DNA of 64,000 bases from Aplysia californica (lineage: Eukaryota; Mollusca; Gastropoda; Aplysiida; Aplysiidae), in the NCBI RefSeq assembly GCF_000002075.1, contig NW_004798360.1, forward strand, positions 32,877-96,876, in the 5' to 3' direction. The notes under the pieces were generated by a model that was not told the origin of the DNA, ran no database searches, and was given only the letters and a program-made list of their open reading frames with translations. Both the position numbers and the translations under genes were made by a program. The stretch's first letter is position 1, and every line of letters begins with the position of its first letter. Below are positions 13,301-27,689 of the stretch, piece by piece.

Positions 13301-16300
13301 GGTTAACTTGATATATATAACTCTTGTCTTAAAAAATAAACGTGAAAGGAGGCAAAAATCGCTTGAAATCAGTCTTACAAAATGAAAAAAATGAAGTGGA
13401 TAACTCAGATTATTTTTTTTTATGGTTAGATTCACCTTGGGTCTTGTTGTGACAGGCAAGATGACATTTCATGAATTGTTTACAATCTAGAACTGTGGCC
13501 TACAAGTATCTTATCTTTTCATGTTGGTCATGTGACAGTCATGTGATATACTGTAACACTTTGAGTCACAAGAGACCTTGTATTGTGTTTGGTTTCTCAA
13601 TGGGTTTGTGATATCTGAATCTGAAAGGGTATTGCGATTATGACAGTTATATATACGCCATTTTTCAGATACACAATCGGGTGCTCTGGTGTGGTTTGCT
13701 TCTTCTTTCCTATCAAACGTCTATCGTCTTTATCTCCCCTGCTTCTTTTTTGTGTTTGTTACTCTCTTGTAACACCTCTAATCTTCGGCACTTATATGAC
13801 CTTATTGTGTTGCAAGTGCCGTAAAACACTTACTAATACTAAAACTAAGATACACAATCTGATTGTGTTGCAATTGCTGTAAAACTCTTACTAATACTGA
13901 AAAACACAATCTTGAACAAATTGTATTCAGACTGTTGTCTTCCCTTTCTTGTGTTATTGTTAGGATCCCTTTGAGTGTCTGAGTGACACCCCCCCGTACA
14001 TATTTAGCATCCATCCGTGACAGGTGCGCTCATTGTTTCACGTTCTTAACTCCCGCTCAGCATATACTCACACTAGTAAACACACAAACACGCAAATACA
14101 CACACACTCCAACAAACACGCACTCACTCTTACAGTGCATGCATGTTTAAATTCACTCCACTTTTATGCTCATATGCTCTTTTATGCTCTCATTCACACA
14201 TGCACATACTCACACCCGTCTTCATGCCAGCACTCACTCACTATACACCAACCAAAATACTCTCATGTATCACCTCAGAGACACCCCCCCACCCATACCC
14301 AGGCAGTGCTACTGACAGAAGTGTCTTTAGGCCATTCCCAAAGTTGAGATATTAACCTGTTCTTCTGCACAGTAAAATTGTAAATGGGCTGACGTATCAA
14401 TGTTGTGCTCGTACTGTGCTGGAACAACCCGGGGGGAACTGCACCTTTTTCTTTCCTCATCCTTACTATCATTGTTTTCCTCTACTTCCTTTGTATGTTT
14501 GTCACTCTCTTGTGAACTGCTATTTCTGGGGTGCCTTGATAGTCAAAGCAGACTTTATGCTGTTGAGGCTAGGGAGGGGAGCAGAGTAAGCCTGAATCCC
14601 CGTTTGGACTTCTCTGTTGACATCCACCTCTTGGCACTCATATGTCCTTACGCAGTTGTGAGCGCCGTGAAACCTTACTAAAACTAAACTCAGAGACTCC
14701 CTTTCATTTGTGGAACAACACAGAGGCGTGAAAATGGAGGGAGCACTTTGACATTATAATCTATTTCAGCCTTAGCTTTGAACATCTTTGCTTTCTATGA
14801 AGAAAAAAAAAAGGAAAGCAAAAGAGGGAGAGATACTGAGGTAGACCATGAATAGTTTTCTGGGTCAATATTTTTTAAAGTTTTAGTAAGAGTTTTACTG
14901 CACTTGCAACACAATAAGGTGATATAAGTGCCGGAGATTAGAAGTGTTACAAGAGAGTAACAAACACAAAATAGAAGGAGGGGAGATAAGGACCATATGT
15001 GTTTGATAGGAAAGAAGGAGCAAACCACACCATAGCACCCGCCAACCACCCACTGGGTGAATGTAAACAGGTTGGTGATATGAAATTACCAGGATAATAA
15101 AGGTTGTTGTTTTTTTAAGAGCATAATATTGAGCAGAGAACTGAGTGGTAGCTTTTTTTTTTTACAGAACTTGGTCAGATTGGTGGCTTAAAAATACCAG
15201 GATAGATGTGTTTTTAGAGAGACCTTGAACAGAAATGAGAGGTGAGCCTTGATGGCCGATGTCTGTTTAAGATCCAACGCTAGACGAAGAAAAAGAAGTT
15301 GTTCAACTTTCCTGACCTCAATATTTTGCTCTCCCCAGACTAGCGGAGTCGGCTGTTGACCTCAATCTGAGGTTGATGAGATGGAGACTTTTGCCCGACC
15401 TGGAACTGGACAAAATTGGGTCAACTCGCTGCCTGGTGTTAGGGTCTGGTACCCTGGGCTGTAATGTGGCTCGCTTGTTGATGGTATGCCTGACTTATTC
15501 CATACAAAGACTTTGCTTTTTAGAATCTATCCTTGTTGATACTTTTACTTTACTTTTCTGATCCAGCGGCCATTTGGGTTCTCGCCCTTCGGTCTGTCGA
15601 TATGGCAAAGAATTTGCAGGTTTTAATCAGCTGTGCTTTGTCGCTGTATAGAGTATTTCCGATGTTTGGGGAGGCAGGTAGGTAGGTGCTACGCAGGTCA
15701 CAAAGTGCTGGGCAGTTAAAGAGGTGGTGTGGTACTGTTTCATCCTGCCAGTCGCACAGTGGGCAGTCGGGTGGGGTATCCTTGCGGATCCTCTTAAGGT
15801 AGGAATTTAGTGGTATGTGTTGTGTTCGTAGGCGAAAGATCGTGACTTGTTCGATCCTTGTTGATGATAGGCCTGGTTTAACTTTTGCCCCAAAAAACTG
15901 AAAATTAATAAGTGGGGGGTAGGGGCTTTTTCGATACCTCAGAGTAAAGTTCATATAAAATACCTTTCCCAAAGACACATTGTTGTGCCCGAGCCTCGAA
16001 CCTCCGAACCTACAACCTCATGATTCCAGGCCCAGTAACCGAACCACTAGTACTAGACTAGCAACGATATTTAGTCGCTTTTAAGGAGGGGGGTTTCCAG
16101 AAATCTTAACCTACTCTAAAAGTGGGCATTGCCCTACCTATAGGAGAAGTTTGGTTTCATTGGTGTGTGTATTTGTTTGGTTATAGAGAAAACTCTTCTT
16201 GCCTTTTAAAGGAACTGAACAAGGAGGGTCCAAAAACTTTTCCTTCGATTTTCTCAAAACAGCATTTTTCGGGATAACCCCCTTGTGCTTAAAAGCGACC

Positions 16301-19300
16301 TTTTGATTATTTGGAAGCTATAGTCTATTCCTCCCCACCTCTTTTTAAAACAATTCTGGGGTTTTTTCTTTGGGGGTGAGGCGTGTATGGGGGGGGGGGG
16401 GGGGAAGTTTGTCTAATGTCTCAAACTGACAAACTTGTGTGCCTTTGGACAGAGCTGGGGCATCCGACACATCACGATGGTGGACAACTCCAAAGTCTCT
16501 TACTCCAACCCCGTGCGACAGACGCTCTTCACGTTCCAGGACTGCATCAACGGAGGTCAGCCCAAGGCCAAGGCCGCAGCCGCCTCGCTCAGGAACATCT
16601 TCCCGGGCATGGTGGGTTGAGCAAAGCTGTCGAGTCTGACTTGCTTTATGATGAGTCTGTGATTTTCTTCTTATATTGTTGAGGCAGCGTGGTGAAATCA
16701 GGCGCTCGTCAAAATACTGAAATTGAAGAAACGAGCATTTTTCTGCCAGTTTGGCAATTTTTATCGAATTTCTGTTTTTTGGCTTAACACCATCGCTGTC
16801 CAATTATGAACACACTTCTGGGTGAATTTTACTGAAAATTGTTTTCTAAAAGGCACATATAATGTAAGTTTTCGGTTTCCATGGACTATCAAGCTATGGA
16901 AATGATCAGACTTTGGCGGCCATTTTCTGGCTAATTCTACCTTTGAAACTAGGCAACCCTACCGTCTTCAATCGCAAATATTTTTACTTCTATTCAACAT
17001 AAATGGATATTTTTTCACCAGAAGGAAGGCAAATGAGCAGGCTTTAAGATGATACCAATAACCCCATATGCCCAAAAATAGATGAGCGCCTGATTCCACC
17101 GCATCGTGACACAATTTGCTCTTTGCCACGACCTGGACCCTCTTTTCTTTTTTTTTTTTCTACAAATTTGGAAATGTATTAACCAATTGTATTTTAGGGG
17201 GGGGGGGGGTTGTTTTTTTTATTTGAGGGGGGGGGGGATTGTTTTGTTTTGTTTTTCTTTCAGTACAATTATTAATATTTTTCTTTTAATGCTATTTTGT
17301 GTTTCTGTGCATTTGCTTTTTGTGGATTCTCTATCTGTGTCTTATCCAGCTGTCAACTTCTTCCTTTTTCTGCCTTAAACTGTCCTTACAATTCTCTGAC
17401 TTTTTCTCTTTGTTCCTTGTCTTTCTCTCTGTCTTGTACCTGTTAGTTTTCAATCCTGGCTGTTTGACCTATGATATTCAAGGGAACACTGTGCAATTAT
17501 ATTATTTCAGTTTGTGAACAGTGTATGATTGGGGTTTTGAATATTGACATCATGGTTGGTTGGTGGGGGCTCTGGTGTGGTTTGCTCCTTCTTTCCTATC
17601 GAACATCTGTCGTCCTTTCCGATCTCTCCTCCTTTTTTGTGTATGTTACTTTCTTGTAACACATCTATTCTTTTTGCACCGAATGACCTAATTGTGTTGC
17701 AAGTATTGTAAAACTCTTACAAAAAAGAATAGTGACATTGATTTTTTTTTCACTTGCAGCAATCCGAAGGAATCAGTCTGTCTATCCCCATGCCAGGACA
17801 CGCTATAACAGGTAATTTCATTCAACAGTCTATATCATTATACTGATTGCTGGTGGTTTGTGAGTGGTAAATCAGTGCTCTGTTTGTCCTGTTTTTGTTT
17901 TTGAGGATTTTATGACGAGATTGTCTATGAGTGGGGGGGGGGGGACAGAATTTAGTTTTAGTTAGGTTTTACGGCACTCGCAACTGCATATAAGGTCTTT
18001 CCTAATCCTTACTATCGTCATTGTTCCTCTACTTCTTTTGTATGTTTGTCACTCTCTTGTGACCCGCTATTTCCGGGGTGCCTTGATAGTCGGAGCAGAC
18101 TTTGTACTGTTGAGGCTAGAGAGGTGAGCAGAGTAAGCCTAATTCCCTGTAAGGACTTCTCTGTTGACATCTACCCCTTGGCGCTCATATGACCTTATGC
18201 AGTTGTGAGCGCCGTATAACCTCTACTAAAACAAAAACTCTTTCTAAAATTAAACTAAAACCTAGTAAAAATCTGTGGTCATCAAAGAACTGCCCTGTCC
18301 CCAGATTCTGTCCTAGAGCAGACGAAAGAGGACGTGAAAAAGCTGGAGTCTCTGATTGACGCCCACGACGCCGTGTTCCTGTTGATGGACACACGAGAGA
18401 GCCGCTGGCTGCCCACCGTCGTTGCTGCCGCCAAGAGAAAAGTGAGATGTGAAATGATGAGCGTTATTTCCGAAGTTTCGTGTGCCCGTTACCTGTTTTT
18501 GACTTGGCCCCATTCACAGCTGATAAAAACCTGTAAATTCTTTGCCGTATCGACAGGCCAGAGGGGTTGAACCCAGATGGCTGCTGGGTCAGAAAAGTAG
18601 AAGTAAAGAAGACTTGGCCCCATTAGCCTGTCTAGTATTCAATGTAAATTGGGTGGGTTTTTTGGGGTGAGGTTGATTTTTTTTTTCTTCAGAAAATTGG
18701 GAAGGGATAAGAGGGGGTGGGGGCATTGTTGTTTTGTAGTAAAAAGAAGCACATTGACACAATAATGGTCAATTTGTGGAAGGAAAAGGCAAGATAGACG
18801 ACAGATAGAAACAACAGAATAAAGGGAATGTTGTAGGACCTGTGATCATTGGCACCTTCCAGCCACCAGCGTGTACTTTGTGTCAATGGAGTAGAAAAAC
18901 TTGTACTACTATCACCTGCGTAGTCTTCTCATGTGTTGGGAAAGATCCTTATTTGTTTCCTTTCATTCGACAGATTGTTATCAACGCTGCTCTTGGCTTT
19001 GACACGTTCTTGGTTCTTCGCCACGGTGTCAGGGCTGACGACGGACCCAGAAAAAGGGAAGGGGCGTCGGCCATTCCCCTCGGCAGGATACGCGGCTGTG
19101 AGCTGGGCTGTTACTTTTGCAACGACGTTGTGGCTCCTGGCAATGTGAGTTGGCGGTAAATGATAAATCAGCATAACATGGATACCACGAAATCGTTGGG
19201 AACGGCCTTGGTAGTTCAAGGGATCCGTACTTCGAGGGATACGTGAACAGTGTTATGGCATGGGCTGTGTCAGAGAATAAAGGGAAGCAACAAAGATTGC

Positions 19301-22300
19301 TACTTTAGTGGCAAAACAATAGATCGTGAGATACACACCCCTTCCTCTCGCCCGCACCACACAAGCCTAGGCTAGGCACACGTGTGTCGCGTAGTGCGCT
19401 AAGAATAGCACAGCTAGTTGCTTCTGTGGAGGGGGAAAGGTGGTATTTTACCGAACTTGCCTTTTTCCTTTTTTAAAAATCATTATTATTTTGTCTCGAG
19501 TGCACCTTTCTCAAAGGACATTGACTTTGGACCTCTATGGCGACGTAATTAGTTCGACTATTCCATGTTTGTGTTCGAGCTTTGCGTAATTTGCTTACAA
19601 AGATAAAGAAGAAGAAAAACTGGAAGGTGGGCACAGTTCGATGAATGCGTGATTATGAGTTTCCTGTATTGGACCTATCCATGTTATACTGTAATAATAA
19701 TAATAGACAGATTTGTATAGCACAAATTCCCGCTCGACAGCAAGCTCTGTGCGTTTTACAATCCATTTTTTTTACCCCAGCAGACCTGAAAGCATTCTGA
19801 TAAAGCAACAAATATGAATGTTCATTTTATATGAATGCAGTTTCTCGGGACACTTGAATCATAAACCTTGCTCTCGCTTGAAAAAATAGAAGGCAAAAGA
19901 GGGAGAGGGAGACAAAAATAACTTTATTGGAAAACTTAAACAGACGGGGTGATGGGAAAGTCCTGGGAAATATATTCACTTTTTTTAGAACATCCAAGCA
20001 GAGAAATGAGCGGCCTGCCTACCGTGATTGGAGATGTCTGTTTCATATCTTGTACTTGAAGAAGAAGAAAAAGAAGAGGAAGAATTCATTTAAGAACAAG
20101 TTGGAGTTGTGGCTTCGCTAACGCCAACACCGTTGTATATGGAAATGAGGATTTTTTTGGGGGTATGCTGGGACAAAGTCAGAATATGTAAGGCTTCATT
20201 GTGAAATCAGGCGTTAGTCAAAATAATGAAATCAAAGAAATCAGCATTTTTTGGGCCGGTGGGCAATTTTTGTTCTAATTTTTCTAAACACCTAATATGT
20301 TCACATGAAAACACATTTCCATGTTGATTTCAATGAAAAACCTTGTTTAAAAAACGCATGAAATATATTCTAATTATCAGTTTTCTAGGACTGTTATTAA
20401 ACTTTTGAAGTTAGCAAACTTTGGTGGCTAATTTTACCTCTGAATGAAACCAGGTGACCCCCCCACCTCCTGCAATCGCAAATATCTCAACTTCTATTTA
20501 TGCTATATATGAGTATTTTTTTCCCTGAAAGCAAGACAAATGAACAACAACCTTTAAAATGATGCCAAAAACTCCACATGCCCAAAAATTGACGATGGCC
20601 TGATTCCACCGCGTCGTGACACATATGTGAGGGCAGAAACAAATACCATAAAAGAATTGAAATCCTATGAGAAAACTGTTAAAGGTGCATGAGATTGGAT
20701 GGAAAAGTCTTAAGATATGTGAAAATTTTTTAAACATGTTGCGGAAAAGACTCAACATAAAAAAATGTCATTTACATTTGTTATCAAAATTAACATCTTT
20801 CGTGATAAAGATTTTTTTTTTTTTAATTTTCATTTATTTTTATGAAAGATTTTGAGAGACTTCATGTAAGAGCTATGTGACATGATAGATTTCAACACAT
20901 TTTTATCGTCTTTTTTTAATAATCCAGAACTATTTATTCAGAGTTTTTTGGTGTGTAGTTGGCGGGTACAGTGCTCTAGTGTCATTTTCTCCTTCTTTCC
21001 TATCGAACATCTTTCGTCTTTATCTCTGTAATGATATGGGACATAATCCATAATTCACCGCAGTTGCTTGTCCATTATATTATCAGTTGTTTCCCTTTCA
21101 TTGTAACCACTCTATGAGTAGTTGTCTCATTGTCTCCCCATACTGATAATAATAATGGACAAGCAAATGTGGTGAATTATGAATTGTTGTTGTTGTTGTT
21201 AGCAATCCAGTAGCATCTGAACGTTAACTCTTCTGCATGATGCCATTCGATAATAGTTGCATGTTTGTTCTAATTGTTTTCTTGAGGAGTAGAGGCAATT
21301 AGATGTGTGGGGTAGCTTGGGAAGAAAACATCCCCTTAAATCAGTTAGTTTTCTACAGAAGAACAGATGATGTTCCACTGTCTCTGAGGGGTAGTCACAT
21401 AGTGGGCAGGCAGCAGACTGCTTTACTCCAATTCGGTTGAGATGTTGGTTGAGCGGTACATGTTGTGTTCTAAGTTGGAAGATTATGGATTGATCTCCCC
21501 TCCTCAATTGTGGATTATGTCCCATATTATTACAATCTCCCTTCTTTTTTTTGTTTGTTACTCTCTTGTAACACCTCTTATCTTGGGCACTTATTTGACC
21601 TTATTGTGTTGCAAGTACCGTAAAACTCTTACGAAAACGAAAATGAAGGTTCCATTCAGAGGTGCCAATTTTCCGGATAAATCGCAGAAATCCAGATTTC
21701 CAAAATTTTCCCCATTTTGTACTTTTTATAAAAAACAGTATTGATAATACAAGATGTTGCGACCTCAGTGCTTTCTTGTCGTATCTATATTTTTAATAAC
21801 TGTGAAAACAGTTCATAACAAAGAGTGAGCTTAAGAAGAAGTCACATTTCCCCTGTTTAAAAAAATTGAGATACGACAAGAAAGCACTGTGGTCACGATT
21901 TGTTATACAGAGTTTTTTGCTTTTTGCGTCTTTCCTCTCAGTCCACTCGGGACCGGACTCTGGACCAGCAGTGTACCGTGACGCGGCCGGGCATCTCGAT
22001 GGTGGCTTCAGCGCTGGCAGTCGAACTTCTGGTCTCTGTCCTGCAGCATCCTCTCGGGTAAGTGGAGATCTTTGTGGTGTCTGTCAGGTCAGATTGTAGA
22101 CTCATTTTTTGTACTGTTTTATGGAAGGAATTGGTAGTGGATCTGCACAATTTTTCTGTTGAACAAAATGGCAAAGTATAGCAAAAGCAACCTTCCACAA
22201 AATTAAACAGACACTTACAAACATCAAAGTGTCTCTGGAAACTAGAAAAAGAGTACTGAAAAGTTGCATCAAGCCAATCCTATTATACGGATCAATAGAC

Positions 22301-22783
22301 AGCTGGACAGAATAATTCAGGCGACAGAGTTGTGGTTCATAAGACGCATGCCGCATATCCCATGAAAAACAGATGAAGAAGTCTTTGTTGAAGCAAATTA
22401 CAGACCACAGCTTATGACGAATATACGAAAGCGACAGGCAAATTTCATTGGACACACAATGCGGAAAGAAGCATTGGAGAATATTGTAATAAAAAGGTAA
22501 GTTTGATGGAAAGAGAGGCAGAGGCAGACAGACGGAAATGACACTGGACAAGATGACAACATGGCTGGGAACAGCAAGAAGAACAGACACCATTGCTGCA
22601 GCGCACAACGTCAGAGTGAAATGGAGGTCCATGATCGCCCACGCCAGTCGGCAAGGCACCGGATGATGTTGATTGCGTCTCACCTACACAGACGCTGACC
22701 TTCAAGTACGAATATACTAGCAGGCTCGGGCTCCCAACTGTGGAACACCCATACCCTTAGACACAAGATTTCTCTCTGTCTGT

Positions 22784-22820
<37 letters not shown>

Positions 22821-22910
22821 TGTTTGTTTGTCTGTCTGTATCTGTCTCTCTCTTTCTTTCTGTCTGTCTGTCTGTCTCCCGTTTGTCTCTTTTCTCTCTC
22901 TCTGTCTCTT

Positions 22911-22962
<52 letters not shown>

Positions 22963-25900
22963 TCTCCCTNNNNNNNNNNNNNNNNNNNNNNNNNNNNNNN
23001 NNNNNNNNNNNNNNNNNNNNNNNNNNNNNNNNNNNNNNNNNNNNNNNNNNNNNNNNNNNNNNNNNNNNNNNNNNNNNNNNNNNNNNNNNNNNNNNNNNNN
23101 NNNNNNNNNNNNNNNNNNNNNNNNNNNNNNNNNNNNNNNNNNNNNNNNNNNNNNNNNNNNNNNNNNNNNNNNNNNNNNNNNNNNNNNNNNNNNNNNNNNN
23201 NNNNNNNNNNNNNNNNNNNNNNNNNNNNNNNNNNNNNNNNNNNNNNNNNNNNNNNNCTCTCTCTCTCTCTCTCTCTCTCTCTGCATAAATACTGATACTG
23301 TACTACAGTGATAGTGTACTTTTGTAGCAAAAAGTTTGGCTTTCTAAGACATACGTGTATCTATTTTGCAAGATTTAAACATTCAATCTGCACAACAGTG
23401 ATGTAAAAGTTGCCTTCTCCATCGTGCCTTTTATTTTAAGACAGCAAATAAATCACAAATTGCGATGCAGGAGAAAAGTTCGGCTAAATGTTTTGTCTCA
23501 TGTGTGTGTTTGTGTGTCAGGTCGGATGCAGAAGCTGACACCAGTGCCAACGAGGACCACCTTGTGAGGGACGCAGAATGTTCTCTAGGCATCGTGCCAC
23601 ACCAGGTCAGTGAGGGTTCTTGCTGGGTGGTTGGAGGGTGCTCTGCTGTGGTTTGCTCCTTCTTTCCTATCAAACATCTATTGTCCTTATCTCTCCTCCT
23701 TCTATTTTGTTTGTTACTCCCTTGTAACACCTCTAATCTTTGGCATTTATATGACCTTATTGTATTGTAAGTGCAGTAAAACTCTTTTGGTGGGTGGTTG
23801 GCGGGTGCTCTGGTGTGGTTTGCTCCTTCTTTCCTATCAAACATCTATTGTCCTTATCTCTCCTCCTTTTTTTTGTGTTTGTTACTCCCTTGTAATACCT
23901 TTAATCTTCTGCACTTCTATGACCTTATTGTGTTGCAAGTGCCGTAAAACTCTTACGAAGACGAAAACGACGGTTCTTGTCAGAGGTGCCAATTTACCAG
24001 AGAGATAGAGATTTTCTAAATTGTCCTGATTTTGTATTTTATGTAAAAACAGTATTGATGATATAAGATGTTGCGGCGCTGCCTCAGTGCTTTCTTGTCG
24101 TATCTCCATTTTTAATAACTGTGAAGACAGTTCATAACAAAGAGTAGGCTTAAGAAGAAGTCACATTTTCACTGTTTAAATAAATGGATTACTACAACAA
24201 GAAAGAACTGATGTCGCGATGTATTATACAATGTGATCCATCAACCTTGAATCCTAGCAAGTGTGTTTCCATGTGATCTGAAAAGTTGAGGAGTTTTTGT
24301 GATGCCATGTGGGACCTATGTTTAGTGTCTCTCACTCTGTTCATCTGAGTAGATCTGTGTTTACTGATTGATGGCCTGTTTCAAGAAACTGCACCCCCCC
24401 CCCCCCCCCCCCCCCGGCCAGTGCTACTGACTGAAGTTGCCTTTAGGCCATTCCGAAATGGGGGATATTAGCATGTTCTTTTGCACAGTAGAATTGTAAA
24501 TTGGCTGATTTATCAATGTCATGCTCATACTGTGCCGAAACAACATACAGGGAACTGCAGCAAGAAATATCTGTGGCATCAGAAGTCTAGTGGTTAGGGT
24601 TAGTTCTCGGAATCACAATTGTAAAGCTGTATTCACATCCCAGTTTGTGCCTGACAAAGGGTATTTGGGAAAGGTTTTTTTTTCGTACTCCAATTTTCCT
24701 CACTGCAACACAGTGGGAATGTGTACGTGGTCGAGACTAGACCATGGTTCATTCTCTGGCTCTTCACAGATCCGAGGTTTCCTGGCGAGATTCCATCAGA
24801 TTCTGCCTGCCAGCCGGGCGTTTGACATGTGTACAGCCTGCAGTGATGTGGTAAGTACAAAATGCTTTGGAACACCCTCCAGATATGTGTCACGGCGTGA
24901 TGGAATCTGGCGCTCGTCAATTTTTGGGCATAAGGAGTTATTGGTAACATCTTTAAGCTTGTTCATTTGTCTTGTATTTGGTGGAAAAAAATACCCATCG
25001 AACTTGAAAAGAAGTTGAGATATTTGCACTTGAAGGAGGTGGAGTAGTCTGGTTTCAGAGGTCAAATTAGTGAGAAAATGACCGCCAAAGTTTGGTCTCT
25101 TCCATGTCTTGAGAGTTTTTAGAAACAGAAAATGTTCTTTTTTTTAAAAATGCCTTTAATCGACATTTTCAGTGATTTCCACCCGCAAATATCTTTTTAA
25201 ATGGACATAAAAGGTGTTGAGCCAAAAAACAAAAATTCGATAGAAATTTCCAAACAGGAGGAAAAGTGACAGTTTCTTCGATTTCATCATTTTGACGAGC
25301 ACCTATTTTCACCATGATGCCTCACATAAGCTTTGGAAAAGCTCCAGATATGTATTTTAGATTGACAGAAAAAGACGGGTTTTTTTCAGGATTCTTTATT
25401 GTAGATTATGGAAGCAAATTTTATGAGCAAAGTGAGCATTGTTTTAAGTATGGTATAGATTTTATGCCCCTTTAAAATGAAGGTTATTTAAAATGTGAGA
25501 ACATTTTCAATATGATTTAGGGGGCTCTCGTGGCCTAGAGGTTAAGGTGTTGGCCTCTCATTCGAAGGTCCTGAGTTCGAATCTGGGTAGCGACCAAAAA
25601 TGTGTCTTCTCTAAAATTGTCTCCTTTCACCTTCTTTCCTGCTCTCTAGCAATGTTCTGTTGTCTGCTTTTATTTCCACTTTCTGCCCCCACCCCCTCAC
25701 CTCCTTTGCCCCCTCCTCTGGGCTCCTGACTCTTTCTGCAGTCTTTCTACTACTACTTCTTGGCTCTTCCTTACTACTGTCTTTCTGCCACACCCCTGAT
25801 CTTCTGGTAGGAAAGATCTACACCTAGCCTTCTCGGAAAAGGGCGAAAAATCTCAGAGGGCCCGTGTGCAAGTTGCGCACGTTAAAGATTCCTTGGTGGT

Positions 25901-27650
25901 CTAAAATCGATAAGAGTAGGTTTCGGCCGCCACCCGGGTAAAATTCAAAATTTCCTACCAACTGAAAATATTAGGTGTGTCCCGCGCGCTCGTATGACCT
26001 TATGCAGTTGCGAGCGCCGTAAAACATTTTACAAAAAAAATAAATAAATGATTTAGCCTAATGGGTGGAGAGCGTTGATAATTCCCCGAATTCTCCCCGT
26101 TCAAGAACTTCTGTTCAGGATTTGAATCTTCTGTAACTGTGCTATAGGCATAGTGTCATAACGCGATGGAATCAGGCACTCGTCTATGTATAGGTATGTA
26201 GAATTATTGGTATCGTCTGATAGCTGATTTATTCGCCTTGCTTTCAATTAAATAAATATCCTTTTGTCTTGAATAGAATTCAAGATATTTGCGATTGAAA
26301 GAAGTGAGGTCGCCTGGATTCAGTGGTGGAAAATGGCCTCCAAAGTTTGGTAACTCCAATAGCTAAAGGAGTTGAAAGAAGACAATTTTAGAGAACAAAA
26401 ATTTCCGTTGTTATCCCGATTCATATTTTAGGGGAAAGCCAAAGAAACTGGGTGATAAACATCGCCAATCGGCGAGATGAGGCGGCAAAGTGTAGGAACA
26501 AAAATCAAAGAAAGGTGGGGTTTGGGTTAACTCAGCAATATTTCAAACAAAAATAGAATATTTGAGTGAAGTTACTATGAATTAAGTCGACAGGACTATT
26601 TTTATGCCAAGTGAATACGTTTTCATGTATTGTTGCTTGAAATGAGTTTATAAATCTGTTTTATTTCAGGTTCTAAACAAGTATAAGACAGAAGGGTTTG
26701 ACTTCCTGCTACGAGCTTTTAACGAGCCAGGTTTTCTGGAGGACCTGACAGGACTTACGGCCATGCAAGACGCCACGGACGATGCAGAGGTGAGGTTTTT
26801 AAAAATTTTGGGGGGGTTTTTTGTTAGAGTAAAGTGAAGCACATCGACGCGCACAATACTGCTGTCAATAATATTTCTAAAGCGCATAGAGCAAGCTCTT
26901 GAGCATGGATATGCGCTATATAAATGCAATTATTAATTATTATTATTAATTATAATTAAAAGTACAGTAAAGTTGTTCCCGCATCCGATCCGAACATTGG
27001 GGATTGCCTTGTTTAGTGACACAACTTCCTGAGCCTTTGGCATATTATTGTGGTAGGGTGGCCAGTAGCTTTCCACGCCGCCTTTACTTCCCCAACTGTA
27101 AGTCAGGCTCCCATTACTGCTGGGTGGGCAGGAGGGGGCAAAAAAAATTTGTGTCCGAACCAAGGCTCAAACCCAGCCTTTCCGCTTTGGAGACGAGCGC
27201 ACTAACGCTGCGCCACAAAAGTAGAGTATATGCAGTTTTGAAGATTTTACAGGAGAGCCAGAAACAAACCTGAGCGTTGTTTCCAAGAAAACAACATTTG
27301 CTTAATAATAATAAGGAAACTTTTCAAAATTCTATTCTTTAAAAATTGATGTATAATGTTTGCAGAGAGTTTTTCTTTTTAACAACATTCTGGGGGGGTG
27401 GCTCTCCTGTAAATTTGGAAAAACATCATATATTTTTTTAATGGCATTTTTCCTCTGGTTTGGCAATTTAAAAATAAATTTGCTTTTTGGCTGGGTGCCT
27501 TTTTTGTCTATTTAGAAACACTTATGTGTGGATTTTACCAAAGAAAAGGTTGATTAAAGGCCCCAAAAAATGTAAATTTTCAATACTGATGTCTTTGTGT
27601 TATTATTAGTAGTAGTATTATTGTTAGTATTATTATCATTATCATTACTG

Positions 27651-27689
<39 letters not shown>

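Larger units (their letters stand above)
20954..21646 (+). mobile_element. Retroposon family B, copy B7, split by an insert
   Basis: Halves at 20954-21027 and 21532-21646 around the composite insert. ATG7 intron 14, sense. Confidence 0.75.

Noticed and set aside
13640-13882. Recurrent hydrophobic frame ([41 protein letters not shown]) in many B copies
   Set aside because: It is the translation of the pyrimidine-rich B repeat. Copies shift frame, start at random upstream codons and show no synonymous-site pattern, so it is not a gene family.
16383-16682. Extra frames overlapping ATG7 exon 11
   Set aside because: Shadows of the real frame in GC-rich coding sequence.
25521-25595. Functional tRNA gene
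   Set aside because: A and B boxes are present, but the sequence runs on into a SINE body with target duplications at the ends; it is a SINE head.
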